From Actinomycetota bacterium (GTDB lineage Bacteria; Actinomycetota; Aquicultoria; CAJVYJ01; JAUVQD01): DNA of 38,497 nt. The stretch is from contig JAUXSL010000104.1 in NCBI GenBank assembly GCA_030679975.1, positions 1-38,497 on the forward strand. Reading direction: 5' to 3'. Position numbers and translations under genes: made by a program. This document shows positions 24,446 through 31,815 of the stretch, in pieces. The notes under the pieces were generated by a model. It was not told where the DNA came from. It searched no databases and saw nothing but the letters and a program-made list of their open reading frames with translations. Position 1 is the first letter of the stretch; every line of letters begins with the position of its first letter.

Positions 24446-26364
24446 TCTTTAAAAAACCTGACCTTTACCTCGGCAACCCTATTATTCGTATTTGTCAGCA
24501 GCAATGACGTAGCGAACCCCTCGCCCGTAAAACCTTCGGCAAACAACCAGCGCTTCGCGGGAGACGTCGAGCCGAGCGAATCGCCGCCGCCCTGATAGAC
24601 GTTCGTATCAAAGTATACAGACCTTTCCGCCACGACGGGCAAATCCGCGGTCAGCCGCAGACCAATATTCTTGCCGAGACCGGCCTCGTCCGCGCCGCCG
24701 ACATTTATTGTCTGCCGCGTCCGGCCCGGTACTATTCTTTTCGTCTTGCGCAGTCCGCCGCCGGAGGTAAGATAACGGATGGTTATCGTCGTCGCCGCGG
24801 CATTAGGGTTCTGTACAGTCAAGAACTCCTCATATCCGGGTTTCGTCGACCCGTCGGCGAAATACCAGGTTTTTGCCGGATTGACCGCGCCTACAGAACT
24901 GCTCCCGCCCGTCGTGCCGTTGCGGGTAAAGTAGACCGATCTCTCGGCCACAATTTTAACGTCCGAAAGAACTATCGCCGATACATCCGTTTCGGGTAAT
25001 TGATCGTTGACGCGGATAGACCGGCGGCTGTAAGGGGGTACCTCCATCGGCGCCCCCGCGACGTCTCCCGCCGGAGTCATGTAGTTGATGCGCACGTGGG
25101 CCGGCCAGGGGCTGGGATTAAAGAGCAACAGCCAGATGTCGGATTGCGGGCCGGTCCGGCCCTCGGCAAAATACCAGGAAGACGCCGGTTTCTGCACGCC
25201 GATCGAAGAATGACCGCCATTGACTCCGCCGGAATTAAAATACATAGTCCGCTCAACCACTACCGGGCCGGCGGCCGTCACTTTTGTGGCGAACGAGCGA
25301 TTGGGCAAGATAGAGTTGACATGAACGCTTCGGCGGCTAAGCGGTGGAAGCTTTACCGTACCGCCGTCTATCACGCTCCCGTCCGCGAAATACGTTACCT
25401 TGGCTACGGTGGCTTTGGTGGTCGGGTTGGCCAGCAAGACCAAAGTGTCGAAGCCCGGCCCCGTAAAACCCTCGGCCAGATACCAGACCCGACCGGCTTG
25501 CCGCGCCCCCCGGCTGCTTGAGCCGCCGCTGACACCGTTAGAGTTAAAGTACATCGCCCTCTCGGCCGTTATCGGGAGATTGGAAGTCACGCGCTGGCCG
25601 ACGGCTATCCCGTAAAAATACGCGTTCAGGTCGACCCTGCGCCTCGTGTGCGGTTTAAGCTTAAAGCTCACGCCGGCAGGGCCGGGGCCGGCAGGGCCGA
25701 CAAAGCGCCGGATACCTTTGGCAACGCCTTGCGCGACCTTCTGTCTAAAACCCGGGCTTTTAAGCAGGGCTTCCTCGATGGGATTGCTGATGAAGGCGCC
25801 CTCCAGGAGCGCCGCCGGCATCTCCGTGCGCCTTAAGACATAAAAATTGGCGCTCTTTACCCCCCGGTCATACAGACCGACCTGGGCTTTAACTGCTTCC
25901 TGAATAAATCGCGCCAATCTGGCGCTGTCCGAATCGGAGCTTAGGGCGTTCCAAAAGTATGTCTCGGTCCCCCGGGCGGACGCTCCGAAGGCATTGTTGT
26001 GAATACAGACAAAGACTTTCGCTTTGGCCTTATTGGCGATATCGACGCGCGCTTGCAGATCGTCGGAGACATTTATAAAGCCGTCGCCCGTTAAATCTTT
26101 AGCCGGGGTATTTGGCGAAATGTCAGTCGTGCGAGTCATGATAACGGTGTAGCCGTTGTTAGCGAGCAGATCGCGAACGCGCAAACCAATATCGAGGTTG
26201 GCTGTCTTTTCCGCGAACCCGGTCGGCCCGACCGCGCCGGTGTCCGCGCCGCCATGCCCCGGATCTATGACTACCGGACCGGGATTAGCCGAAGCCGTTA
26301 GAGGCAACAAGAGAAAAAGGGCTACTCCTAAGGCTGATTTGAAGAAGAATCGCTTTTTTAGCAC
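24442..26364 (-). CDS. N-acetylmuramoyl-L-alanine amidase (Amidase_3) with four C-terminal WYFAEG repeats
   Basis: The signal peptide ends near residue 26. The Amidase_3 domain spans 30-222 with the zinc ligands His36 (DPGHGG), Glu52 and His122 (IHNN) and catalytic Glu188 (LLEGAFISN). It cleaves the bond between muramic acid and the peptide stem. An EF-hand-like loop (D90 to D101, DLTGDGFINVSD) interrupts the domain. Residues 233-640 are four beta repeats, each with ERxxYF (269-273, 371-375, 474-479, 580-585) and WxxAEG or WYFADG (294-299, 397-402, 500-505, 606-611). The start is GTG with AGAGG six bases before it. It is translationally linked to the SpoIID-like gene, so the pair probably cooperates in wall turnover. 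Confidence 0.93.
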   Translation of the reverse strand: MLKKRFFFKSALGVALFLLLPLTASANPGPVVIDPGHGGADTGAVGPTGFAEKTANLDIGLRVRDLLANNGYTVIMTRTTDISPNTPAKDLTGDGFINVSDDLQARVDIANKAKAKVFVCIHNNAFGASARGTETYFWNALSSDSDSARLARFIQEAVKAQVGLYDRGVKSANFYVLRRTEMPAALLEGAFISNPIEEALLKSPGFRQKVAQGVAKGIRRFVGPAGPGPAGVSFKLKPHTRRRVDLNAYFYGIAVGQRVTSNLPITAERAMYFNSNGVSGGSSSRGARQAGRVWYLAEGFTGPGFDTLVLLANPTTKATVAKVTYFADGSVIDGGTVKLPPLSRRSVHVNSILPNRSFATKVTAAGPVVVERTMYFNSGGVNGGHSSIGVQKPASSWYFAEGRTGPQSDIWLLLFNPSPWPAHVRINYMTPAGDVAGAPMEVPPYSRRSIRVNDQLPETDVSAIVLSDVKIVAERSVYFTRNGTTGGSSSVGAVNPAKTWYFADGSTKPGYEEFLTVQNPNAAATTITIRYLTSGGGLRKTKRIVPGRTRQTINVGGADEAGLGKNIGLRLTADLPVVAERSVYFDTNVYQGGGDSLGSTSPAKRWLFAEGFTGEGFATSLLLTNTNNRVAEVKVRFFKE

Positions 26365-26419
26365 TTGAGACCTCTTAACAACGTACCCGGCTGCGAATAT
26401 TGCTGCGACTAATAGCTCT

Positions 26420-26442
26420 AAAAAAAAGAGGCTGGGAAAGCC
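26420..26442 (-). terminator. Possible weak intrinsic terminator after subtilase 1
   Basis: On the minus strand GGCT-TTCCC-AGCC is followed by TCTTTTTTTT. The stem has only four pairs, so efficiency is doubtful. It lies about 60 bases after the subtilase stop and about 56 bases before the amidase start. Confidence 0.3.
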
Positions 26443-26450
26443 AAATAATC

Positions 26451-26479
26451 AATATAAACTAAATAAGCAAGTAAAACAA
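26451..26479 (-). promoter_or_regulatory. Candidate promoter for the amidase-SpoIID-LCP unit
   Basis: On the minus strand TTGTTT (26,479-26,474) is followed after 17 bases by TATATT (26,456-26,451), five of six to the -10 consensus. The segment is markedly A+T rich. Transcription would start just before the weak hairpin, giving a leader of about 80 bases. Confidence 0.35.
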
Positions 26480-26484
26480 TGGGC

Positions 26485-26508
26485 TCCCCTTAATTTGTCC
26501 CCTTAATT
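26485..26508. repeat. Two 11-base direct repeats at the 3' end of subtilase 1
   Basis: TCCCCTTAATT occurs at 26,485-26,495 and again at 26,498-26,508, separated by TG. The second copy contains the subtilase stop codon. No transposase-like gene accompanies it. Confidence 0.5.
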
Positions 26509-28521
26509 CACCGTGAAAACGCCCGGGCTGTATGCCCAATCACCGTATGCCCCGTTGTAACCTCTAATTCTTATCCGGTAACCGCTCCCCGGAACATTCG
26601 GCACGGTCCAAGCATATGATGAAGCGCCGACCCGCGTGGTCCGGGCGATTTTGGTCCATTGAGCCTCGCTGATATTGGAAAGCGAGATATTGTCGATAAA
26701 AGCGGCGTCCAGGCCGTCACTGACGGCATAGTCTTTAGAATACGCCCACCTGAACGTATGCTCGCCGGCCGTCACAGAGTATGTCACAGTCGTCCAACCA
26801 ACCGCCCCGGATGCGTGGAGCTGCCTGGCATCGTCAATATAAAAATCGAGATAGTCGTAGCCCTGCTCGGAGCTGACCCGATACTGAAAGCTCATCGTGC
26901 CCGGGGATGAAAATACTTTAGTCAGGCCCAGCTCCGATGTTTGCGAGTCGGCAATCTCTCCCGATCCGGCCGAATAGACGCCGCCGGCAGCGGTGGCCGA
27001 TGTCGCGAACCAGTTGGCGTTACCGCCCTGGCTGTAAGCTGAAGAGACGGCGCCTGATTCAAAATTGTCTGAATAAGTGCCGGAGGCGCTGTAGTCGGGT
27101 GTGTAGGCGAGATTGTAGCGCAGTTTTTTCGTGTGCCGCCGGTTCCATCTTATGATGAATCGACTGCCCCGGGCCAGCGTCGCTCCGGCCCGCGGATAAG
27201 TGATGATCGGCGTGACCATCCGGCGATAACGGATTGCTCGATAAGCATTGACCAACCCATAGCCATAATGCGTGTCGTAACCGGGCGCACCCAGATCGAC
27301 AGCGCTCAGTTTTAGCGCATTGGTGATTTCGGCCGCCTTCGTGATCCCACGAGACCGGATCAAAGCCGCCACACCGGCTACATGGGGGGCCGCCATTGAC
27401 GTTCCTTGAAAATAGAAATAGCCGGCCCGCCCGGGGTTGTTCTCATAGATAGTCTGCTGCAAAATGCCGTCCGGGTAGCCGTCGTTGTTCGCGTCCGCGC
27501 CCGTGTCGCCGCCGGGCGCTGAAATATCGAGACCCGGGCCGTACTGCGAATACCAGGTTAAAGTCTTATTATAGTCCGTCGCCGCCACTGAAATGACGGA
27601 CGAATAAGCTGCCGGGTACCCAAGCTGACCGTTGCCGCCGTTGCCGGCAGCCGCCACGACGACCACGTTCTTGGTGTTCCGGGCGTAATCGACGGCTTCA
27701 TGCATGGCACTCGACGGACTGGAAGAACCAAGGCTTAAATTAATGACATTGGCGCCGTGGTCCGCGGCCCAACGGACACCGTCCGCGACATCATCGAAGG
27801 TGCCAAAACCGCCGGAATCTAAAACTTTTACCGGCATGATAGAAGCCTGATACGCGATGCCGGCAGTCCCGAGTCCATTATTTGTCGATTGGGCGATCGT
27901 CCCGGTCACGTGCGTCCCATGCTGGTTATCGTCGTTCGGATGCGTGTCTCCGTTGACAAAGTCGTAGCCGGCGACAAAAAGGGTATCGGCTAAGTCGGAG
28001 ATTCGTTTGTATTGGGTTGTACCGTCATTGTAATTCTCATAGGCGACGCCGGTATCGACAATCGCGACTACGGCGCCGCGGCCGCGTGTCACAGCCCAAG
28101 CTTTACCGGTATTGATCCGGCGAAAATTCCATTGCCGGCCATACAGCGGGTCGTTCGGGGTTGTTGTCGGCCCGATAGCTGTTGCCCGGACATAGCCGTT
28201 CGGCTCGGCATAGACAACATCCGGGTCAGCCTTAAGCCTGGTCAGAAGTTTTGTCATTTTTTCTTTTTTATCGAACTTAAACAACCAGGTGCGTGGATTT
28301 AGAAGCTTGCGGATGACCCGGCCGCCGACACCGCCGGCGAATTCGCTAGCTTGCTCGCTGCCGCCGATCGATCGGAATTTGACGATAAACTCGCCCGGCA
28401 CCAAGCCGGTCTTTTTAGGTTGGCTTGCCGTGCCGCTCCGGGCCTCGACCGTTGCGACTTTAGAGGCGGCTGTCACAACGATGATCATTAACAAGACGAG
28501 CTTAATATATTTTGCCCTCAA
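26503..28521 (-). CDS. Secreted S8 subtilisin-like protease with nested C-terminal beta domains (subtilase 1)
   Basis: The 672-residue precursor has a signal peptide (about 1-27), an I9-like propeptide region (GEFIVKF to YAEPN, 43-108) and an S8 catalytic domain with Asp156 (DTG), His201 (HGTHV), oxyanion Asn294 and Ser375 (GTSMAAPH). A DANNDGYPDG loop near 343-352 looks calcium-binding, as in fervidolysin-type enzymes. From residue 437 an fn3-like domain begins; a jelly-roll of about 130 residues (NFESG to FIDNISL, 486-614) is inserted into it, after which the fn3 strands resume (WTKIARTTRVGASSYAWTVP). The start is TTG with AGAGGG four bases upstream. It probably processes extracellular or surface proteins. 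Confidence 0.92.
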   Translation of the reverse strand: MRAKYIKLVLLMIIVVTAASKVATVEARSGTASQPKKTGLVPGEFIVKFRSIGGSEQASEFAGGVGGRVIRKLLNPRTWLFKFDKKEKMTKLLTRLKADPDVVYAEPNGYVRATAIGPTTTPNDPLYGRQWNFRRINTGKAWAVTRGRGAVVAIVDTGVAYENYNDGTTQYKRISDLADTLFVAGYDFVNGDTHPNDDNQHGTHVTGTIAQSTNNGLGTAGIAYQASIMPVKVLDSGGFGTFDDVADGVRWAADHGANVINLSLGSSSPSSAMHEAVDYARNTKNVVVVAAAGNGGNGQLGYPAAYSSVISVAATDYNKTLTWYSQYGPGLDISAPGGDTGADANNDGYPDGILQQTIYENNPGRAGYFYFQGTSMAAPHVAGVAALIRSRGITKAAEITNALKLSAVDLGAPGYDTHYGYGLVNAYRAIRYRRMVTPIITYPRAGATLARGSRFIIRWNRRHTKKLRYNLAYTPDYSASGTYSDNFESGAVSSAYSQGGNANWFATSATAAGGVYSAGSGEIADSQTSELGLTKVFSSPGTMSFQYRVSSEQGYDYLDFYIDDARQLHASGAVGWTTVTYSVTAGEHTFRWAYSKDYAVSDGLDAAFIDNISLSNISEAQWTKIARTTRVGASSYAWTVPNVPGSGYRIRIRGYNGAYGDWAYSPGVFTVN

Positions 28522-28566
28522 CTGCCCTCTACTTTATCCACCTGAAGCTTGCCGTAGATGAACAGT

Positions 28567-28595
28567 TTTATACCCTTGTCGATTAAGGGTTAGAC
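28567..28595 (-). promoter_or_regulatory. Weak promoter candidate with palindrome in the spacer
   Basis: On the minus strand TATAAA (28,572-28,567) could be a -10 element before subtilase 1. The -35 position is poor. A 5-base inverted repeat CCCTT-AAGGG (28,573-28,589) fills the spacer, a possible operator. Confidence 0.25.
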
Positions 28596-28615
28596 ATTGG
28601 TCGCTGAAGAAGAAG

Positions 28616-29947
28616 TTAGGGACGCCAGCGCAGAGCGGCCGCCACATTCAGCAAGCCGTAACCATATCTACTGTCGCGACCCTTGTGGCCCAGGTCTGTG
28701 GCGCTTCTAGTCAAAGCTCGGTAAACATCGGCCGGCCCGGTGATGCCGCCGGCAATAACCATGGCCGCCGCCGCGGCCACATGCGGAGCGGCAACCGAGG
28801 TTCCCTCGGCCCAATAGAAGTAGTACCTGGACGGATCGATTAAAATGCCGAAACCCCAATCGGGTTGCTTGATCGTCTCCTGGACGATACCATCGGGATA
28901 GCCGTCCCCGTTCCTGTCGAGCCCCGGACGCATCTCGCCGCCCGGCGCCACCAGATCCAAGGCCCGGCCATATTGCGAATAGCCGGTCCTCTTCCTGCCG
29001 TAGCGAGTCGCGCCGACGCCGATGACCGAGGAATAGCGGGCCGGGTACATCAGCCCGCCCTTATAATCCGGGTATTCACTTGGATCAGCGCTGTTGCCGG
29101 CCGCCGCGACCACGGTGACACCTTTGACATGCCTGGCGTAGTAGATAGCGTCTTTGATCGCCCGCGAGGGATGTTCGAAACCCAAGCTGAGATTGATGAC
29201 TTTGGCGCCCCTATCGGCGGCCCAGCGAATACCCCAGGCGATATCGAACTCGCTGCCCACACCGGATTCATCCAAGACTTTGACGGGCATTATCCGGGCG
29301 CCGTAAGCCAGGCCGGCGGCGCCATATCCATTGTTGGTGGCCTGCGCGATGACACCGGCGACGTGCGTTCCGTGGCCGTGGTCGTCATTCGGATGGCTGT
29401 CGTTATTGACAAAATCCCATCCCGGCACGAAAGTGGCCGGCGACAGGTCCGGCATCCGTCGATAAGTGTGCTTGCTGTCGGTATAATCCTCATAAGCGAC
29501 ACCTGTGTCGAGCACCGCCACTATCACCCCGTCGCCGGCACCCGGATCGATATCCCAGGCGGCGGGCGCCTTTACTTGCTTCAGGTTCCACTGGGCGCCG
29601 TTAATAAAATAGGGATCGTCCGGCGTAAACAAAGCTCTGGCCGTTTGATTTTTCTCCACATATTCAACATCGGGGTCGGCGGCCAACTTCTTTTTTAAGT
29701 CCGCGACTTGCCCCGGGGACGCGGCGCGCACGAGCTTGTACCGGCTGTCCGACCGCATCGACTTGGCCGCGTAGATTCCGGCAACCGCCGGCGATTGTAG
29801 CGAAGGTTGACTCGCGTGGTCGCGAAACTTGACGATTAATTCAGTGTCGGGCCCCGGAGCGACGGCTGGGGCGGCTCCTTGGCAGAACCATAGACCGAAA
29901 GCCAAAAAAGCCAGAAGTAAGCCGGCGGCCTTACTTGAGGCGCGCAA
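28616..29947 (-). CDS. Secreted S8 subtilisin-like protease (subtilase 2)
   Basis: The 443-residue protein has a signal peptide (about 1-29), an inhibitor-I9-like propeptide region (ELIVKF to YVEKN, 36-100) and an S8 domain with Asp147 (DTG), His192 (HGTHV), Asn285 and Ser384 (EGTSVAAPH). A DRNGDGYPDG loop near 344-353 matches the corresponding loop of subtilase 1. Sequence order and motifs are so alike that the two are probably paralogues from a duplication, but this one ends right after the catalytic domain and lacks the beta tail. The start is TTG, overlapping the end of the preceding gene by 17 bases; the ribosome-binding site is weak (GGGA at ten bases). Confidence 0.92.
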   Translation of the reverse strand: MRASSKAAGLLLAFLAFGLWFCQGAAPAVAPGPDTELIVKFRDHASQPSLQSPAVAGIYAAKSMRSDSRYKLVRAASPGQVADLKKKLAADPDVEYVEKNQTARALFTPDDPYFINGAQWNLKQVKAPAAWDIDPGAGDGVIVAVLDTGVAYEDYTDSKHTYRRMPDLSPATFVPGWDFVNNDSHPNDDHGHGTHVAGVIAQATNNGYGAAGLAYGARIMPVKVLDESGVGSEFDIAWGIRWAADRGAKVINLSLGFEHPSRAIKDAIYYARHVKGVTVVAAAGNSADPSEYPDYKGGLMYPARYSSVIGVGATRYGRKRTGYSQYGRALDLVAPGGEMRPGLDRNGDGYPDGIVQETIKQPDWGFGILIDPSRYYFYWAEGTSVAAPHVAAAAAMVIAGGITGPADVYRALTRSATDLGHKGRDSRYGYGLLNVAAALRWRP

Positions 29948-30707
29948 GAGCGTCTATCCCGACAAGCGGTCGCCCGGATGTTCCGGCGACGACAACTTTC
30001 AGCTGGTGCCGCTTGATAGAGCTTATTGGTTTGACCATTGGAGACGACCACAAAACCGCCCTGGGCTTGGCTCTGGGCGCATACAAATCGACGGTCCCGT
30101 AAGCGACGCCGTCAAGAAATATCCGGACTCGGCCCCTATCCGGTCCTCTGGTCCCGATCAACCAGACCTTTCGGCCATCGAAATCATAAGTAAAAGAGGC
30201 GCGGGCTTGATTGCTTTGGTGCTCGCCGCGGCGATAAAAAAGGTCGCCGCTTTGGGCGATCCAGCTACCCGTATATCGCGCGTACCGCGAAGCTCCGTCG
30301 TCCACAGGAACTATCGTTCGCGCCCGGGCCGCCGCCCCTATGTGTCCGTTGGCATCTTCCCCGCTGACCTTAAAGATGTATGTCTGGCCGGGTTCGCCGG
30401 CGAATCTCGCGGATGTAGCCAAGGTCGCCTCCGAGCCAAGCCCGGGTAAGGGTTTGAACGAGCGATCGTTTTGTTCCCTATACAGAACATGGAACCGGAT
30501 GGCAGGCGACCCGAACATAACTCGCGGCCCGTCCCATCTCACGTTAAAGGTATCGCCGGGCGCCGCCCGGCTGGCGAATCGCGGCGCCCAGACACGGACT
30601 TGAGGATTGATATTCTTCTCCGTCGTGACCGCTCCGGCCGTGCCAATAAATAAAGCCATCATCATGACGGCCCCTATCGCTATTAATATTAATATTTTTG
30701 TCTTCAA
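29931..30707 (-). CDS. Secreted protein with fn3-like and jelly-roll C-terminal domains
   Basis: The 258-residue protein has a signal peptide (about 1-26), an fn3-like domain (about 37-132, with NVRWDG and YIFKVSGEDANG) and a C-terminal beta module (about 138-258) with YTGSWIAQSG, WLIGTRGPDRGRVRIFLDG and LVGIDALARL. This last module resembles carbohydrate-binding-like jelly-rolls and is clearly related to the C-terminus of the protein at 31,816-33,588. It lacks any catalytic motif, so binding to a glycan or wall surface is the likely role. It is the first gene after a good promoter, and starts at TTG with AAGGGG 11 bases upstream. Confidence 0.8.
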   Translation of the reverse strand: MKTKILILIAIGAVMMMALFIGTAGAVTTEKNINPQVRVWAPRFASRAAPGDTFNVRWDGPRVMFGSPAIRFHVLYREQNDRSFKPLPGLGSEATLATSARFAGEPGQTYIFKVSGEDANGHIGAAARARTIVPVDDGASRYARYTGSWIAQSGDLFYRRGEHQSNQARASFTYDFDGRKVWLIGTRGPDRGRVRIFLDGVAYGTVDLYAPRAKPRAVLWSSPMVKPISSIKRHQLKVVVAGTSGRPLVGIDALARLK

Positions 30708-30741
30708 AACTTTGATCGCCCCTTGCCTCTAAAGTCCTAAT

Positions 30742-30771
30742 ATTATAGCACGGAGCTGCGTCTTTGGTCAA
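30742..30771 (-). promoter_or_regulatory. Strong sigma-A promoter for the secreted protein/subtilase block
   Basis: On the minus strand TTGACC (30,771-30,766) is followed after 18 bases by a perfect TATAAT (30,747-30,742) with an extended TGC before it. The expected start near 30,735 leaves a 28-base leader. The promoter starts just beyond the mobB stop codon. Confidence 0.7.
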
Positions 30772-30777
30772 ACGCGT

Positions 30778-31479
30778 CTAGCCCCGGTCGCGGCGGCCCC
30801 AGAGCTTGACTTCCACCTTGTCCGGGTTATTCACACCTTTTAGGCTAGAAACCAACCCGCCGATCGTGTTGGAGACCATTGCTTTCATGATGCCGTTTAA
30901 AGCGATTGGTTTGCCGTCGACGACCAGTAAGACGCCGCCGGGAGCGTCGGCTCGGATCTTTGGAAACTGTGATTCTATCGCGTCTGCCACAGCGCTAATG
31001 TCGTCACGCCCGACTTTAGGCCGACCGACGTCCACGGCGGTTGAACCGGCCGCAAGAAAAACCTCGTTGACCGGGCTGATAAGTTCGCTGTCGCCGTTGG
31101 CCAGGACCTCTATCTTGGGCTTGGATTCCCTCTTGAACCCCTCGGTTAAGACGATGTCGACATCGGTCATATAAGCGACCGCTATCTCATCGAGCGTCAA
31201 CTCCCGGTCGACGTTTTTGACTATCGCGGCTTTTTCAGGCGAAGAGATAACGGTGACGGCGGCGCCGGCTTGCTTGTGGCGCCAACTGTCCTTGCCCGGA
31301 TGGTCGATGTCGAATTTATGAGCGTCGTGTTTAATCGTCCCGACCACGTAGCCGCGGCGCGTCAATTCGGGAACAAGTTTTTCTATCAGCGTTGTCTTAC
31401 CGCTGTCTGATTTACCGACGATTGAGATTATGGGCGTCACGCCGGCCGCCGTACCTGCCGGAACGCGAGTCCCCTTCAA
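30778..31479 (-). CDS. mobB: Molybdopterin-guanine dinucleotide biosynthesis protein MobB
   Basis: The 233-residue protein has a P-loop GKSDSGKTT at residues 22-30, then TIKHDAHKFDIDHPGKDSWRH near 48-68 and VLTEGFKRE, all diagnostic of MobB, a GTP-binding accessory protein for converting Mo-molybdopterin to the guanine dinucleotide form. The C-terminal 65 residues are an extension beyond the usual domain. TTG at 31,479 overlaps the tatA stop as TTGA; a GTG at 31,440 giving MTPIISIVG would match the family start equally well. No mobA is visible. Confidence 0.92.
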   Translation of the reverse strand: MKGTRVPAGTAAGVTPIISIVGKSDSGKTTLIEKLVPELTRRGYVVGTIKHDAHKFDIDHPGKDSWRHKQAGAAVTVISSPEKAAIVKNVDRELTLDEIAVAYMTDVDIVLTEGFKRESKPKIEVLANGDSELISPVNEVFLAAGSTAVDVGRPKVGRDDISAVADAIESQFPKIRADAPGGVLLVVDGKPIALNGIMKAMVSNTIGGLVSSLKGVNNPDKVEVKLWGRRDRG

Positions 31480-31790
31480 GCTTTTTGCGCCGGCTCCGGC
31501 GCTTTTTCAGCTACCTCAGTCTCTTTTTTCGGTTCCTCGACGGCCGTCAACGGCTCCACAATCGATTTGCCGGCCTGCGTGATATCTTTGCCGATCTCGT
31601 TCATGTCTTTAGTGAGACCGTCCACATCGACAGTTGATTTGACCTCTTTGGCAACCGATTCAGCGCCTTTCTTAAACTCTCTTAGCGCCTGTCCCACCGA
31701 CTTGCCTATCTCGGGCAATCTTTTGGGACCAAAAATGATCAGAGCGATCACCCCTATGACCATTAGTTCCGGAATACCTAATCCAAACAT
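31476..31790 (-). CDS. tatA: Sec-independent protein translocase TatA/E
   Basis: The 104-residue protein starts with MFGLGIPELMVIGVIALIIFGPKRLPEIG (split: transmembrane helix 8-21, FGPKRLPEIG hinge at 20-29), then the amphipathic helix VGQALREFKKGAES and an acidic, Ala/Glu-rich tail. It forms the Tat pore for folded cofactor-containing proteins. Next to mobB and a ferredoxin gene it suggests export of a molybdoenzyme. None of the secreted proteins in this window has a twin-arginine signal, so its substrates lie elsewhere. Confidence 0.95.
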   Translation of the reverse strand: MFGLGIPELMVIGVIALIIFGPKRLPEIGKSVGQALREFKKGAESVAKEVKSTVDVDGLTKDMNEIGKDITQAGKSIVEPLTAVEEPKKETEVAEKAPEPAQKA

Positions 31791-31815
31791 ATAAATCAGC
31801 CTTTCGTTTTATCAA

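Noticed and set aside
26365-26502. Possible c-di-AMP (ydaO-type) riboswitch before the amidase gene
   Set aside because: Such switches often precede wall hydrolases, but this leader is only about 80 bases and lacks the conserved paired elements; only a weak hairpin with a T-run is visible.
26485-26508. REP-type mobile palindrome associated with a transposase
   Set aside because: Only two direct copies of an 11-base unit are present, no palindromic GGGGAC core pair is complete, and no transposase gene lies in the window.
28865-29698. Plus-strand open frame of 277 codons antisense to subtilase 2
   Set aside because: The opposite strand encodes the full catalytic triad; the antisense frame shows no recognisable motif and arises from G+C-biased third positions.
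29829-30449. Plus-strand open frame of 206 codons across the subtilase 2 and fn3 protein junction
   Set aside because: It spans two real minus-strand genes, has unordered basic composition and no start signal.
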